64,000 nucleotides of DNA from NCBI GenBank assembly GCA_011317545.1, contig WUJK01000005.1, forward strand, positions 3,038,001 to 3,102,000, written 5' to 3'. Made by a program: the position numbers and the translations under genes. Shown here piece by piece: positions 10,300 through 22,091 of this stretch. Source of the stretch: Coniella vitis. Its lineage: Eukaryota; Ascomycota; Sordariomycetes; Diaporthales; Schizoparmaceae. Within the stretch, counting starts at the first letter, position 1. Every line of letters starts with the position of its first letter. The notes below the pieces were generated by a model. That model searched no databases and was not told the DNA's origin. It saw only the letters and a list, made by a program, of their open reading frames with translations.

Positions 10300-11190
10300 T
10301 TAACCAATGGTCCACATGATGTAGCCAGTGTCGTGCATGCCACCATCGGTGGTGTCCCAGCCAAGAGCCTCATAGACAGCGGTGGCAACGTCAATGTGAT
10401 CGGCGTCGCAGCCCATGCACTTGTCAATGGCATACGCAGAGATAGTCTTGCCGTTGGCAGTGATGGTCATGGGCGTGCCATCGCTGCCCTCAGTGCATGC
10501 AGGCAGGACGCTGGGGTCGACAGCCACAAACATACTGTCAGCCTCATACACGGTTCCGCAAGAGCTGTAGGCGCCGGTGGTGGGTCCGATCCAGGTAATC
10601 TTGTAGCCAGTGTCGGTGTCGGACGACGAAGATGTGGTGGTGGACTCGGAAGTGGCAGCAGCAGCAGCCGAGGTCGAGGAGGAAGTGACCTCAACGGCAG
10701 CAACAGCAGTGGAGGAGGTGGTGGGCTCGGGCGCAACGTAGGCAGATGTGGTGGATGCCACAGGGGCAACGTAGGTTGAAGTGACCTCGGCTGCAGAGGG
10801 CTCCGCAATCACGGTGGAGGAGGCGCTGGTCGAGGTCGAAGTCGAAGACGGAGCCTCCTCGAACTGGCCGGCATCTGTGCTGGACGAGGCAGCGGCAGCC
10901 GGAGTCGACACGACAGCAGCGGCGGCCGAAGGAGTGGTGACAGTTGCAAAGGTGGTTGCTGGGCTGTTGCCGCTGGGAGTGAACCACTGGGTGGTGGTAG
11001 CGTCAACGAGCTCCGTGACGGTCTCGGTAACCCACTCGACAACAACCTCGGTCTCGAGCACACGCTTGGCGTGGTCGTGCTGGTGCTGGTGCTGTCCGCG
11101 AGCCTGTTGGCCGTGGGCGTGGCCGTGGCCGTGGTTCTGAGCGGCGGCCATCGAGGCCATAGCCAAGGCGATCACACTGACAGACTTCAT
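10300..11190 (-). CDS. Secreted protein with RlpA-like double-psi beta-barrel
   Basis: The start is the ATG at 11190 (MKSVSVIALAMASMAAAQ), since it opens a clear signal peptide; the frame upstream is a Ser/Pro-rich extension without coding character. The product has 296 residues. After cleavage near residue 18 comes a His-rich segment (HGHGHAHG..HQHQHDH) ending in Lys-Arg at 42-43, a possible Kex2 site. A long Ser/Thr/Ala/Val-rich, probably O-glycosylated linker follows to about residue 190. The C-terminal 100 residues (TGYKITWIGPTTGAYSSCGT to the end) hold four Cys and a YAIDKCMGCDADHID..TAVYEALG block, as in RlpA/expansin-like and Asp f 7-like barrels. Expected location is the cell wall or outside the cell. 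Members lacking a catalytic Asp pair are thought to bind polysaccharide; the activity of this one cannot be judged. Confidence 0.8.
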   Translation of the reverse strand: MKSVSVIALAMASMAAAQNHGHGHAHGQQARGQHQHQHDHAKRVLETEVVVEWVTETVTELVDATTTQWFTPSGNSPATTFATVTTPSAAAAVVSTPAAAASSSTDAGQFEEAPSSTSTSTSASSTVIAEPSAAEVTSTYVAPVASTTSAYVAPEPTTSSTAVAAVEVTSSSTSAAAAATSESTTTSSSSDTDTGYKITWIGPTTGAYSSCGTVYEADSMFVAVDPSVLPACTEGSDGTPMTITANGKTISAYAIDKCMGCDADHIDVATAVYEALGWDTTDGGMHDTGYIMWTIG

Positions 11191-14100
11191 TTTGAGTGGA
11201 AGACAAAGCGTGCGAGTATCTGCTGTTCTAGAAGTGCAAGGACTGGGTGGTTGGATGTCTATCTCCTTTTCTGAGAAGGCTGGAAAGTGAGGCTGGATGC
11301 TCTGGAATGGACAGGGTGAACTGTTTCGTCTGGATGTCCTGAGGAGGTGTGAAGAGTGAAACGTCTGAAGAGACTGTGGAGAGCTTGGTTTGGGATCCCG
11401 ACTTGATGCGAGAAGAAAGGTCGAGAGCACTGCTCTGTGGAGGATAGCTAAGGAATGGCTGTAAAGAGTTGATGCCCAGAAAGGGAAGAAGGAGCGGACT
11501 GATTGGGACGAGAAGGAGTGGAAAGACGAGGCCTTTTGTCCTGGTCCAGCAAATGGGTGAGGATGCGTGAGCAGGAGGGAAGGAAAGAGCGAGGCAACGT
11601 GGGAGCAGGGGCGCGCCGGGCAAAATAAGGTGAGCAAGGAGGGGCCATGTACATGGGCCTACGGGGAAGGGCAAGCTGGTGGGTAGGGCTGCCGCAGAGA
11701 ACGCTCAGGTACCATCGCAAGCGCACCGATGGTACTTTGGTACTGTGGAGTTACTATAGTACGGGCTTTTGTACCGTTGTACCTTTTTTTTTCCTTCGAA
11801 AGGCCATCTTCCTTCTTGCCAGCTCTTCTTGCTCGCAACTCCACCCCTGCGCCCCCGCCAGCCTGCCCCAGCCATCGGGCAATTGACACAATCGGATGGA
11901 GGCAAAATTATCAAATTTTTACAGCGTCTGTCAAGACAGCCATGTCCCCACTGTACACTGACTCTGCTCAATGTACGTAGTGGCCGGTAGAAGTTGCCTG
12001 CTGGCCCTGCTGGCCCTGCAGGGCTAGCTGGGCTCTTTGACTCGGGCAGACACTGGCGACAATGGTGCCACACCGATCCTCAGCACGGCCGCAAGCAGAG
12101 TGAGCGCTGCAGGCTCCTCGAAAATGGTGACTGCTCTCTTACTCAGGCTTGCAAGAGTGGAGCACGGTCTCGAGCCCCGTCGGCGCCGCTTCTGGGAATG
12201 TCGATTCATGAGCGGGCGACTCAGCACAAGCTGCGTGGCAAAGACGTTGCTGTGCGTAACGTGGCCATCAATGACTTGGGACATGACGGCAGACAGCAGA
12301 GCAGAGCAAAGCAAAGCAAAGCAAAGCAAAAAGCGACAGCGGGAAATGAAGAACATGCAGAGCAGAGGGGAAAGAAAAACCAATGGCAGCACGCACCCAA
12401 ATGGGGCACCGAGAGAGCCTGAGAGGGCAGGGAAGCGCCTTCAGCGGGTTGGGCCATGCCACGAGCCGCCGGGGCTCTTGTCCAGCTCCTATCAGGCCCT
12501 ATCCTGACCCCCCTGCTGCCCCCCCCAAAAACCCCTGCCGACACTCCCCGTTCGCTCCCCTTCTGCAAGGTACAGCACCACCATCTATGCCGCTAGCCAG
12601 GCACAACCAGACAAAATTAAGCCCAGAGTCGTATTCGCTGCTGACAGGAACCAGAGGCCAGCCAGGCACGCCCGCGGCTGCCATGTGCTTGGTACTACTA
12701 CTATAGTACATACATAGTGATAGGATGCTGTCCTGGTGCTGTGCTGGGCTGGGCAGGGCAAAACCGTCCCAGGAAAGGAGCCCGAGGGAAGAGGAAGAGG
12801 CGGGGCCACAGCAGCGCCGAAATTAGCAACCCAGCCAGTGAGGACTCCCAACCAAGTCTACACCAAGGCCAACCAAGACATGCTCCTTTCCACATCCTCG
12901 GAAGTTGCACGCTGCGTCAGCGGCATGGTCGGCAGAGTGCACAGGTGAACGGGTGCTAAAGAATCTTCCGCCTAACCAATGGGTGCGTCCCGCGGTCATG
13001 CCAGGCGATGTGTCTTGGATGTTGATGTCAGCGGTTGAATTTTTTTTCGGGGGGCAGGGCTGTCTCTCTTTTTTCTTCGCTCTTTGTTCAAGTCTGGGCC
13101 TTTGCTCCTCGCTCCCATTCTGGGCATCATCTTTCCCCATTCTGCTTTTGTTAGCTGACGAGGAACTCCCTGCTCTTGCAGCCGGCCAATCACGGAGCCG
13201 CGTCTGCACAGTATCCCTGCGCAGACAAGCTGGGACTGCCCAGGAACCCCGCACCCACTGAATCTCCATACTTCCGGGTCGTACATCCGGCTCTCGAGCC
13301 GGATGCTTCAGGTCCTCATCGTCGTCCTGGCCCAGACGCTGGCCCAAGCGCTCATTTCCTGATTGATGAAACAAAACAAGACTTCCAGCTCTGAGCTGAT
13401 GAGCTGTGGGTTATCTTTGCGGGGACAAGACGAGGCAGAGCTATGCGGAACGGAGAAGTTGATAGCTTGTGTGGAGTTTGTCAATCGTGCACTGGTGTCA
13501 AACTCCACAGCTCACAGATAGAAGTCCAACCATACTGCCATGTACTTCTGCTGTCATGCTTTGGGTCTGCATCTCGTCCAGGTCGATCATCAAGAAGGTG
13601 GCCCATAACAGCAAGGCGCTAGAGGCATGTATCCAAGCAGTCCAAGGCACTATGGCGGGCCACCTACAGCAGTGTGATGTGGTTGTCTGTTTCCGATGTA
13701 CGTACGGTGGCGGAGACCGGCAAAAAGGAAGAGAAACCGACCGAACAATTTTTGCACTACCAGGACTACCTACCATGTATTACGACACGCTGCAGAAACT
13801 TGGTAAGCCGGCGAGAAGGCATAGCAGCGCACACAACTAGCCTCACTGGGCGCCTAGAAGTGCTCTAGAAGATGTTGGCCGACAAGACTGGCTCGTCTGC
13901 AAATACTGCAACCGGGCTAGCACCGTCGACATACCCACCCACACCGTCCTTTGTTAATAAGACTTGCCCTCCATGCACAATGGTCTTCGGGCCGCTGGCC
14001 TGGGCTGGTAGCCTTGGCTGATAGGGCTCAAGTTGCTTGTCCTCGGCACCTGGCCTTGTTTCACCACATAAAGGAAAAGGCCTAAGGCGTGTTATTCTAT

Positions 14101-16295
14101 TCTGGGGTGTCGGCTTTTTTTTGTGATGGTCCTTTGGATCTCTTTTGTTTATCTGGTTAATGTCGTGGCTACTGGATTGTATTGTGCAATTCTTGATCAT
14201 TGATTTTGCTCCTTTTTGTGGAGCCAACTGAGGTTTCTTCTTTTTGGGGGCAGAGGAGGTACAAGAATCGATGAAATTTTGCATGTGAGAGGAGGGGTTA
14301 GAGCGTCACTTGTGGGCTCTTTCTTCCACGTGTACAGTTATATGTAATAATGTGTACATCGTAATTTTCACACAACTATGCTACTATGTATGCATACTAC
14401 ATAGAAATTGTACGTATTATGTATACGGTATACCGTTTTGCGGTAGCGATCGATCCTTACTGCTTATGTCTACCGTGAAAAGTATATCCTTGCTCTACTC
14501 GTTTGCGTGTCATTCTATCGGGCGGTCCAGAACGTCTACTTAGCCGAAAAAGCTTGGTACAGTAGTCTTTTTTTTCCCCTAGCGAATGGCAAAGTGAACC
14601 GAGCAAGCTTCAGCGGAAGAAAGTTCCCACAAGCCGATGCATCCCCGGGCGATGTACTGGACACGGTATTTAAGGTACCATGTATAGTTCGTTCAATCAA
14701 ACAAGCAAGCACCTCTTCGTTCTCAACTTTGTAGCGTTGGTTCGGTTTTTTGTTTCCGCATTGAGGATGAAGTTCGGCATATACTATGTTGATAGTACGC
14801 TAGGTTTGCAGAGAAGTCATGGTTTTATTCTGTGTGTCACACAACGTCGGGCATGTCATTGCCCAGCACTACAGCACCATACGGTACTTTTGTCCTACAG
14901 CCGACTTCTTTTTGTTTGCAGACTACAGAAGGCGTGGCCACGTACACAATCACGTCAATAAAAAGTTAATCCTCGCTTGGTGTGTGCCTGTGCCTGAGTT
15001 GGTGCAAACTTTGTCGGAAAGACTTAGCTAGTTCTCTTATTATGACGCTTCTCATTGCCTTTCGGGGTTGCCATTTGCCTGTAGCCATTCTGCCATTCGC
15101 TCAAGCCCTGACTTTTCAGGCTGATCTTTTGTGGTAGGAGAGCAGAGCGGCAGACACTCGGACTTACGGCTCCATGTTTAGAGAACCAGAGACGGCACAT
15201 ACTGCAACGTAAGCCAAGAGTGATTCGGCTTTTTCGAGTATGATGTGTGGCTTCAACGAATTTGCTGTATAGGATGCTCGCCCTTGGTATTGCTTGACCG
15301 CGTGCTATTGATACGTGGAATAGCTCATTGATACGATCCCTGGATATCTCGGGTTTCACGGTCCTCCGTTGCCAGCAGCCCCCCAAGTGGTTCAGCCCTT
15401 GCATCAACGGCTACTCAACAGAAACTGCTCATCAGCATCTTGACCGGGAGTCACTTGACATGGATGTTGTGCTCTCTTATCGACGATAAGTACGTAACGG
15501 CTGCTGACGCTGACGCTGACGCTGACTAGTCAACGCTCTAGCTACTCAGTATCACCCCAAGCTAGAATAAAGTGTAGTAGTGCATTAGAAGATTCTACTC
15601 GCATTCTAATGTCACGCATGCATAGTATACACATTCTATTCTATTCCATTTCTATCCGTTTGTTTTTCTGTTCTTCTATGGTCATCGCGTCGGGTCGGGT
15701 CGCCAAGCTACGTTGACTTGTTGGCGTTGTTTGCACAGCGTCTGTTGGGCCTGGACAGTCGTCCCATGAGTATCCCGCGGCGGTGGTCTAGAATGTCTTG
15801 TGTGTCGTTTTCTTGGTGGTGGAGTGCGGTCGGTTGGCTGTCTTGCGTGCCTAGTGTTGCTGTAGTCGAGAGTATGTGCTTTGGTGCCATGCAAGCTGTG
15901 TTGGGCGTGCCTTGCGCGTGCGCATGTGGTTGCTGTCGAAGGCGTCCCCTCTTGTTTCAAAGTATGTAGTGCTTCCCAAAGTAGCAGCAAACGGCCTGAG
16001 TCTGGATCCTGATGGCCGACCCTTGGTCACCCCATACGCGCCACGAGAAAATCGATCAGCTGCCGAGAGGCGTGATGCAAGGTGGGACGGACGGGTGAGG
16101 TAAGCACGTTGTCTGCACGCTTCGTTTCTATATGCGAAGTTCTTGTATGCGTGGGTTGAGGTTGATGTTCGAAGACACCGAAGAAGAGGGTGGGGCCGGC
16201 CGGCAGGTCGTTTGTTGCAAATGGAGGATTGCCGTTGTGTGGAATCATCTAGTCATGACAATAGCTGTACATCCAAAGATTACGCATTCTACGCC
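11191..16295. other. Long gene-poor region
   Basis: Five kilobases without a gene I can support. Frames longer than 100 codons occur on both strands but overlap each other and lack domains. It holds a (GCAAA)n run at about 12303-12330, TACTATAGTACATA-type motifs near 12700 and 14380, and a GACGCT repeat at about 15500-15526. The first 500 bases should include the promoter and 5' UTR of the secreted barrel protein. Non-coding RNA genes cannot be ruled out. Confidence 0.5.
12303..12330. repeat. (GCAAA)n pentanucleotide repeat
   Basis: Five consecutive imperfect units of AGCAA/AGCAAA type in the gene-poor spacer. Confidence 0.85.
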
Positions 16296-17289
16296 TCAAG
16301 GATTCGTCTTTGGATTTCCGCTGGAAGGGCTGTTGGAGGGCTGGCTCTTGCTGGTGAAGGTATACAGGAACAGGCCCTGCCTGCTAAACACGGGGCGGTC
16401 GTCGTCAGGTACCTCGGTAACGGTGAACGCCTTTTTCGCGTTCTTGAGGAATTGCATGTCGGCCCGTCTGCGCTTCTTGAAGCAAAAGTAGATGGTTGCG
16501 GCTGGGCAGAGCGCCAAGAGGTCTTTGAGAGTTTGCAACAGGAGGGGGAAAGCTGGCTCGAAGTAGACGCAGTCGGCAGCCAGGATGATGTCTGGCTTGA
16601 CTTGCACGATCTCTTCTGGCAATGCTTCGCCCCTTTATGGTGAGAGACTTTGGTCAGAAGAGGGAGGCACAAGTATGTGGCGGTTGATCTGCAGGGCGAG
16701 TGTCTGCTCTGGCTGCTGGCCAGGGTACTTGGTCTGTGGGAATGGTGCGCACGAGGGAGATAGAGAGACATGCCGAACGTACCAATTGAGAATCATGGCC
16801 TTGGCTCGGCCCTCGACCTCATTCAACACAATATTGTGCTCCATTAGGCTCAGCATCTCGAGCTGGTCTGTCACGTAGAGTGGCTGATTCAGGGTGCAGC
16901 CCTTGGCGACTGCCAGCCCAACAAGTCCTCCACCAGCGCCTATCTCGAGTCTGTTGCCACAATTTACCACGTCAATCCCAGAGCACCGCAAAGGAGCCGG
17001 GCGGAAGAATGACGACTTACATGCGGGCGTCTTGAATATCGTTGCGGTGGTAACGCAGCATGTGTCTGGCAAGAACCATGCCTGCAGGCCATGTCTGGCC
17101 GCCGCAGCCCGACGTGAGGTCTTCATGTACCTTGAGCGGCGCTGGAAGCAGGCCGCCAAAGTCGAGAGCAGCGTCGCCAGCAGGCTTGTACTCGGGCAGC
17201 GGGGTCAAGTCTTGGTCAAAGGCAGCAAAGTCGAGACCGTCATCTCCAATGGGCGACAGCGTCGGCGATAAGGATGGCGATGTCTCCAT
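16296..17289 (-). CDS. efm6: Protein-lysine methyltransferase, Efm6-like
   Basis: Three exons rebuilt on the minus strand: 17289-17021, 16950-16783 and 16632-16296, encoding 257 residues. Intron 1 (GTAAGT..ACAG, 70 nt) restores ARILEIGAGGGLVGLAVA, the SAM-binding glycine-rich motif I. Intron 2 (GTACGT..AAAG, with CTGAC branch site) restores LNWGEALPEE. Other family marks are GCGGQTWPAGMVLARHML in exon 1, YVTDQLEMLSLMEHNI with the acidic residue that binds the ribose, and DIILAADCVYFEPAFPLL, the post-motif of the Methyltransf_16 family. In yeast Efm6 methylates a lysine of eEF1A in the cytosol. The same fold is shared by other METTL21-like enzymes, so the substrate is inferred. The gene is divergent from the Axl2-like gene, about 1.1 kb away. 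Confidence 0.82.
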
Positions 17290-18383
17290 GATGTTGTTGG
17301 TGGCGCAACGTGATGAGAGGCCGCTCTACTGCTGGCTCGACGAAATCTGCGCAGCGGCCCAGTATCAACCGTAGTGGCAGAGGCTGCGGCTTTTGGATTC
17401 TTTGGAAACGATCGGTGCGATCTGTTGGGCCTATGCAGTCTCAAACCCCAAAAAAGACCATCAAAAATTGACGAGATCCGGAGGTTGTCTGCCTGTTTGT
17501 TCGCGATCCTTAGTTCAGGCTTCTTTTCTGCTTGCCAGCGTGCTCGGCGTTCGAATCTACCTAGCGACCGCAACGAAAAGCTCGGCGCCGGCGCCCGCCG
17601 AAGCCGATTGCGGTGCCGTAGTTGCCCGTTTCGCTTCCCTTGCTCGGCGAAGCATCCACCCATCCCTATTGGGACACTTGCAAAACCACCTGCACCCTTG
17701 AAAGTTACTTTCCGATATTCTGGCCATGCTGTTTTGCACAATCTCCAAAAGATGGCAACTCCCAGTCAGCCTGTTCATCGGTTTGCAACCTCATTTGTAT
17801 GCAATATGCCTCGCGGGCTGGCCACTTGCACATTGCATCGCCAACAAGAGTCCATCCCATGCTATTGACAGCCATGCGAGCCACCATGCCGGACTAGCAA
17901 AGCAGGGAGCCTCAGCACGCCGTCCACCTTGCACTTGGCAGCTTCATCACTGAGTATCACTGCCGCAGTGATCGGTTGCCCTCGCCGCCTCCCTTTCCTC
18001 GTCGCTGTACGCCCCCCTTTCCCCGTTGTTCTCCCCTAAGCGCCACTGGAATGCTGATCCCATCCCAGCCTTGCTCACCACTCCCAACTTCACGACGGTC
18101 AGCCTCTTGTCCAGGGACGGCCACCACAGATGGCAGCCGCCAGCAGCCCGACCTCCTTCAAGGGAGACTGTTGGTCGCAATGTGAAGCTAGACTGCCATG
18201 TCGACTGGCATCTGCTTAGCACCCAGCTTTTACCACGGCCTTCTTCCTCCTCATTCCACCTCATCTCGTCCCTTTCCGAGCCTCTGCTTGCTCTTCTGCA
18301 AGAAACACCAAGATTGAGCGGGATTTCGAGTCTCCTTGACACCTCATGCACCCACCAACAGACATTGAATCATCGCTGGGACC
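17290..18383. other. Divergent intergenic region (efm6 / axl2-like)
   Basis: A 1.1-kb spacer that should hold both promoters. It is pyrimidine-rich on the plus strand near 17980-18060 and 18230-18300, just upstream of the axl2-like start. I see no coding gene. Confidence 0.5.
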
Positions 18384-21300
18384 ATGCTGGCTGCTGGGAG
18401 GTTTGCGCGCCTCCGTCTCCTCCGCCACTTCTTTCTGGTCGGCATCCTTCAGCTAGCACAGGTCGTTGATGCTGTGCCGAGTCTCGCGTTCCCCATCAAC
18501 TCACAGGTGCCTCCTGTTGCTAGAATAGGACAGTTTTTCTCGTTCGTGTTCTCGGCAGATACCTTCACTTCCGCAGATTCAAGCTTGTCGTATTGGCTTG
18601 TCGACCCTCCATCCTGGCTTTCTCTTGATAGTCCCACTCGCACGCTCTACGGCACTCCCGAAGATGGCGATATAGGCCCTGGCGTGGTGGTAGGCGTCCC
18701 TATCTCGCTTGTGGTTCTTGACTCGACTGGCTCGGCTGCAGATAATGCAACACTGGTCGTGTCTCGCAATGCTGGACCTCAAGTGCAGGTGCCCATTTCA
18801 GATCAGATCCAGGAATTTGGCAATTACTCGGAGCCGGCGTCCATTCTTTTCTCGCCAGATCAAGACTTCCGCTTCTCGTTTGCAAGCGACACCTTCGCCG
18901 ATGCGCAGGCCTCCGTGCTCAACTACTACACGGTCATGAGCGACAACAGTCCACTGCCCGCTTGGATCTCCTTTGATCTCAGTAACCTGGAATTCGCGGG
19001 CACTACGCCGCCGTCTGACTCTCTGGTAGAGCCTCCGCAGACTTTCTCCATCAAGCTCATTGCCTCAGACGTGACTGGCTTCTCCGCTGTTTCGGTCGAT
19101 TTCTCCATTGTTGTAGGCTCACACTCGTTGACCTCGAGCAAGCCGTACATTTCGCTCAACGCAACTATTGGAAACCTCTTGGTTTACACTGGTCTCGCAA
19201 ATAGCATTGAATTGGACGGATCGCCTGCAGAACCAGGGCTGGTCAATGCTTCCACCCAAAATCTCCCGTCTTGGCTGACATTTGATGTCTCCTCGTGGAA
19301 CATCAGTGGCACTGTCCCCAATGACGCACAATCCGCCGTGTTCACAGTGACAATGACAGACGATTATCAAGATGTCCTGAATATCACCATCGATGTTGAC
19401 GTCGCGGACGAGGGTAGCTTTTTCCAGAGCGTCTTACCCTCGGTCAAAGTTGTACCTGGCGGCAATTTATTCTTCAACCTGTCGGAGTACCTTGAGAACC
19501 CATCAAGTCTTGATGTGTTTACCACCATTCAACCGAACGTCGACTGGCTATCGTGGAACGCTTCTACCTTGACACTGGCTGGTGCAGTTCCAACCTCATC
19601 CCTAGAATCGATCATCAACGTCACTTTCACGGTGCAGCCCAAGGGAAACACCGCAGCCAAGAGGGCCGGTACAAGTCAGACTCAGCAACTGATTATCGAA
19701 ATTCAGCCGGCGTCTATGCCCACCTCGTCAGCTGCTACCACCTTGCCCACCCCCACCTCTCAGCCCGCAGCGTCTTCGACATCCACATCGACCAGCCAGT
19801 CCTCGAAGGCGAAAGGCCCAAATTGGACCATTGTTGCTATTGTTATCTGCGCTGTTGCGGCATTTGCGCTAATTGCATGCATTTGCTTCTGCATTTGCAG
19901 CAAGAGGAACAAGCGCCAATCCCAGAGATCTGATGACGACAACAACACCATCTCGACTCATTCACCCGAGAATTTTATCTACACGCCAGGAGTGGTTGTT
20001 GGGTCGCCAGATCCTCAAGGAAAAGGTACCTTGAGCGAAAAGGACAAGTCAAAGCCCAAGAAGCCGAGTACTCTGCGCTCCGAGCTCTCACCCTCCCCTG
20101 CTGCAGGCGTACCATCCTTCGCAGATGTCTACAGCAATGGAAACTCGACTGAGATGTCACCACCAACAGGCAGATTGAGGGGCTGGTATGACTCCCTGCG
20201 TAGTTTCCGCATGGCGTACCTGCGTCGCGCCGATACCAATCCCAGGGCATCGCTCACCTTCCTCTCGGATGATGAGAGTGCGCATCACGATCTCGAACCA
20301 GATTACTCTCAACCATCAGTTGCCCAACCCAAGAAGCGGAGCCATGGGCCTTACTTCCGCAACAATGTCGAGGTTGGAGTGCCCACTTTCCCAAACCAAG
20401 ATGGAAGCCTCCAGCGTACACTTGACCGACCGCCTGGAGCCTCGCAAATCAAGGGCAAGAACATAGCTTTCTTGCCCACTCCAGAGACGTCAAGCAGTGG
20501 TCTGAATATGAAAGACTCGCCCTTTTCCGACACGGGAGGTGATCCGATGGCGCCCTCTTTCGATCAGAAAGACCCATTCGATCCTCACCCGAGTCCGAAA
20601 CTGTCATCAGCGCATCCAGTCGACGAGTTTCGGCCAGGGAGCAGTGGTGTAGGTCCTTCAACCTTCTTCCCCGCCTCATCGAGGAGGCCGCGTCCAGTTC
20701 CCGACTTCCAACTCCGCACACACCCTGCACTGCGCCCTTCCAACTCCCACAAATCCTTTGGTAGTACGTCGTCTGTCGATAGCATGCGCGGACGCACCAA
20801 GCGTCTGGCTGCCAAAGCATCTGCACAAGCCAAGGGCGCCATGAGCCTAGCAACAATTGCAATGAAACCACAGACTCGACGTACGCTCGCAAAGTTTGGC
20901 AAAAAGCCAAGTTCACATGTACGCTCGAAAAAGGTCCAGCGGGGCACATTGGATAGCAGTGACGACGATTACTATTATCATCACCGCCCCGGCCAATTCA
21001 ACGCCGAGCCTTATGATGATCCCGAGGATGATGACGATGAAGATATATTGGTGGAAAGCGGCGACCACACGTCGGGGAGACGTGATGACCCCCAAGCTAC
21101 AAACATACTGGTTATTCCGAGTGCGAGTAGTCAAAGCGGTGGCCGTAGCGGCATCGGCGCCTTCTTGAGTCCCAGGCTCTGGCCGCAACCCGCTTCGCGG
21201 GCACCCCTTAATACAACGCCGCTGTCACCAGCGCCACCACTCGACACCGGAATGCTACACAGCGAGAGGAACCGTTGGCGCAAGAACCAGCTGCCTGGTA

Positions 21301-22091
21301 GCACCAGTGCTTCAAGCGGAGGTAGTCGGCATTCTGTCCGGCGCTTTGCCCAACGCTTTCACTACGGGCCTATACGACGGCGTCCTGTAGGCGGTGCTCC
21401 ATCTTCTTCAGTGCATCCCTCCAAAGCCCCTGCTGATCGTTTTTCTACTCTCCGTGGGCCTCCTCCACCTCCACCACCTCCTCCACCGCCACCGCCGCCT
21501 CCTCCTGCAGCAGTTGCAACGGATAACGACTCACCTATTGACAACAATGCCTTTACTCCACCGCAACATGTACACGGCCATTCTGCCGATGATGTTCCAC
21601 AACCATCTGGACTGGGCATCACCAATGGGCATGAAATTGCCGCCAATGTCTCACCAGTACAGCCGTCTATTGACGAAGACCCCAACGGCTCCTGGGTTAC
21701 GAGCCAAGCTGACAGCTCCGAGATGCGCCTGTCTATGATAGGAACCCGGTCAGCGCGGAGCCTCGCTTCGCGGTACGCCCAGGACGGGTCTGTGCTGGGA
21801 AGTCGCTCTGGACAGAGTATCCGGCGACCCGGCACCGCGGGGACGGGAGGCTTGGGGCCAAATTGGATCATGTACGAGGCCGACGAGAGCCGCAACATGA
21901 GCGCTGGGGCGAGCAGCGATTGGCAGGACCTTAGTGGGGGTAGTGGTACTGGTGGTGAGGGTGATGTCAAGGAGGATGCATCCGTCTCGAAGCCCTCTGC
22001 CGTTGAAGGACTCGGCGTGCAGCATGGGAGTGGACAATCGGAGCAATCGAAGCAAAGTGAGGCCTCGAGTCATGTGAGAGCGTTTGTCTGA
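18384..22091 (+). CDS. axl2: Axl2-like cell-polarity membrane protein
   Basis: A single exon of 1235 residues. An N-terminal signal peptide (about residues 1-32) is followed by repeated cadherin-like (CADG) modules with the typical PSWLSFD and LPSWLTFD and PAWISFDLS phrases, each near the end of a module, and many N-glycosylation sites. A Ser/Thr-rich stem leads to one membrane span (about 483-507, IVAIVICAVAAFALIACICF) ended by a basic stop-transfer (CSKRNKRQ). The cytoplasmic tail of about 725 residues is Ser/Pro-rich and disordered, with a basic block near 800-850, an Asp run near 880 and a poly-Pro run (about 1026-1041) that could bind SH3 or profilin partners. Yeast Axl2 is the axial bud-site landmark and polarity factor; filamentous fungal homologues act in septation and conidiation. 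The architecture makes the assignment fairly safe. Confidence 0.85.
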   Translation: MLAAGRFARLRLLRHFFLVGILQLAQVVDAVPSLAFPINSQVPPVARIGQFFSFVFSADTFTSADSSLSYWLVDPPSWLSLDSPTRTLYGTPEDGDIGPGVVVGVPISLVVLDSTGSAADNATLVVSRNAGPQVQVPISDQIQEFGNYSEPASILFSPDQDFRFSFASDTFADAQASVLNYYTVMSDNSPLPAWISFDLSNLEFAGTTPPSDSLVEPPQTFSIKLIASDVTGFSAVSVDFSIVVGSHSLTSSKPYISLNATIGNLLVYTGLANSIELDGSPAEPGLVNASTQNLPSWLTFDVSSWNISGTVPNDAQSAVFTVTMTDDYQDVLNITIDVDVADEGSFFQSVLPSVKVVPGGNLFFNLSEYLENPSSLDVFTTIQPNVDWLSWNASTLTLAGAVPTSSLESIINVTFTVQPKGNTAAKRAGTSQTQQLIIEIQPASMPTSSAATTLPTPTSQPAASSTSTSTSQSSKAKGPNWTIVAIVICAVAAFALIACICFCICSKRNKRQSQRSDDDNNTISTHSPENFIYTPGVVVGSPDPQGKGTLSEKDKSKPKKPSTLRSELSPSPAAGVPSFADVYSNGNSTEMSPPTGRLRGWYDSLRSFRMAYLRRADTNPRASLTFLSDDESAHHDLEPDYSQPSVAQPKKRSHGPYFRNNVEVGVPTFPNQDGSLQRTLDRPPGASQIKGKNIAFLPTPETSSSGLNMKDSPFSDTGGDPMAPSFDQKDPFDPHPSPKLSSAHPVDEFRPGSSGVGPSTFFPASSRRPRPVPDFQLRTHPALRPSNSHKSFGSTSSVDSMRGRTKRLAAKASAQAKGAMSLATIAMKPQTRRTLAKFGKKPSSHVRSKKVQRGTLDSSDDDYYYHHRPGQFNAEPYDDPEDDDDEDILVESGDHTSGRRDDPQATNILVIPSASSQSGGRSGIGAFLSPRLWPQPASRAPLNTTPLSPAPPLDTGMLHSERNRWRKNQLPGSTSASSGGSRHSVRRFAQRFHYGPIRRRPVGGAPSSSVHPSKAPADRFSTLRGPPPPPPPPPPPPPPPPAAVATDNDSPIDNNAFTPPQHVHGHSADDVPQPSGLGITNGHEIAANVSPVQPSIDEDPNGSWVTSQADSSEMRLSMIGTRSARSLASRYAQDGSVLGSRSGQSIRRPGTAGTGGLGPNWIMYEADESRNMSAGASSDWQDLSGGSGTGGEGDVKEDASVSKPSAVEGLGVQHGSGQSEQSKQSEASSHVRAFV

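Noticed and set aside
13865..14284. Minus-strand frame of 139 codons
   Set aside because: No domain and Lys/Pro/Gln-biased composition; I could not link it to other exons.
17540..17565. GTTCGAATC resembling a tRNA T-arm
   Set aside because: No matching A box, anticodon arm or acceptor stem could be built around it. No tRNA was supported anywhere in the window.
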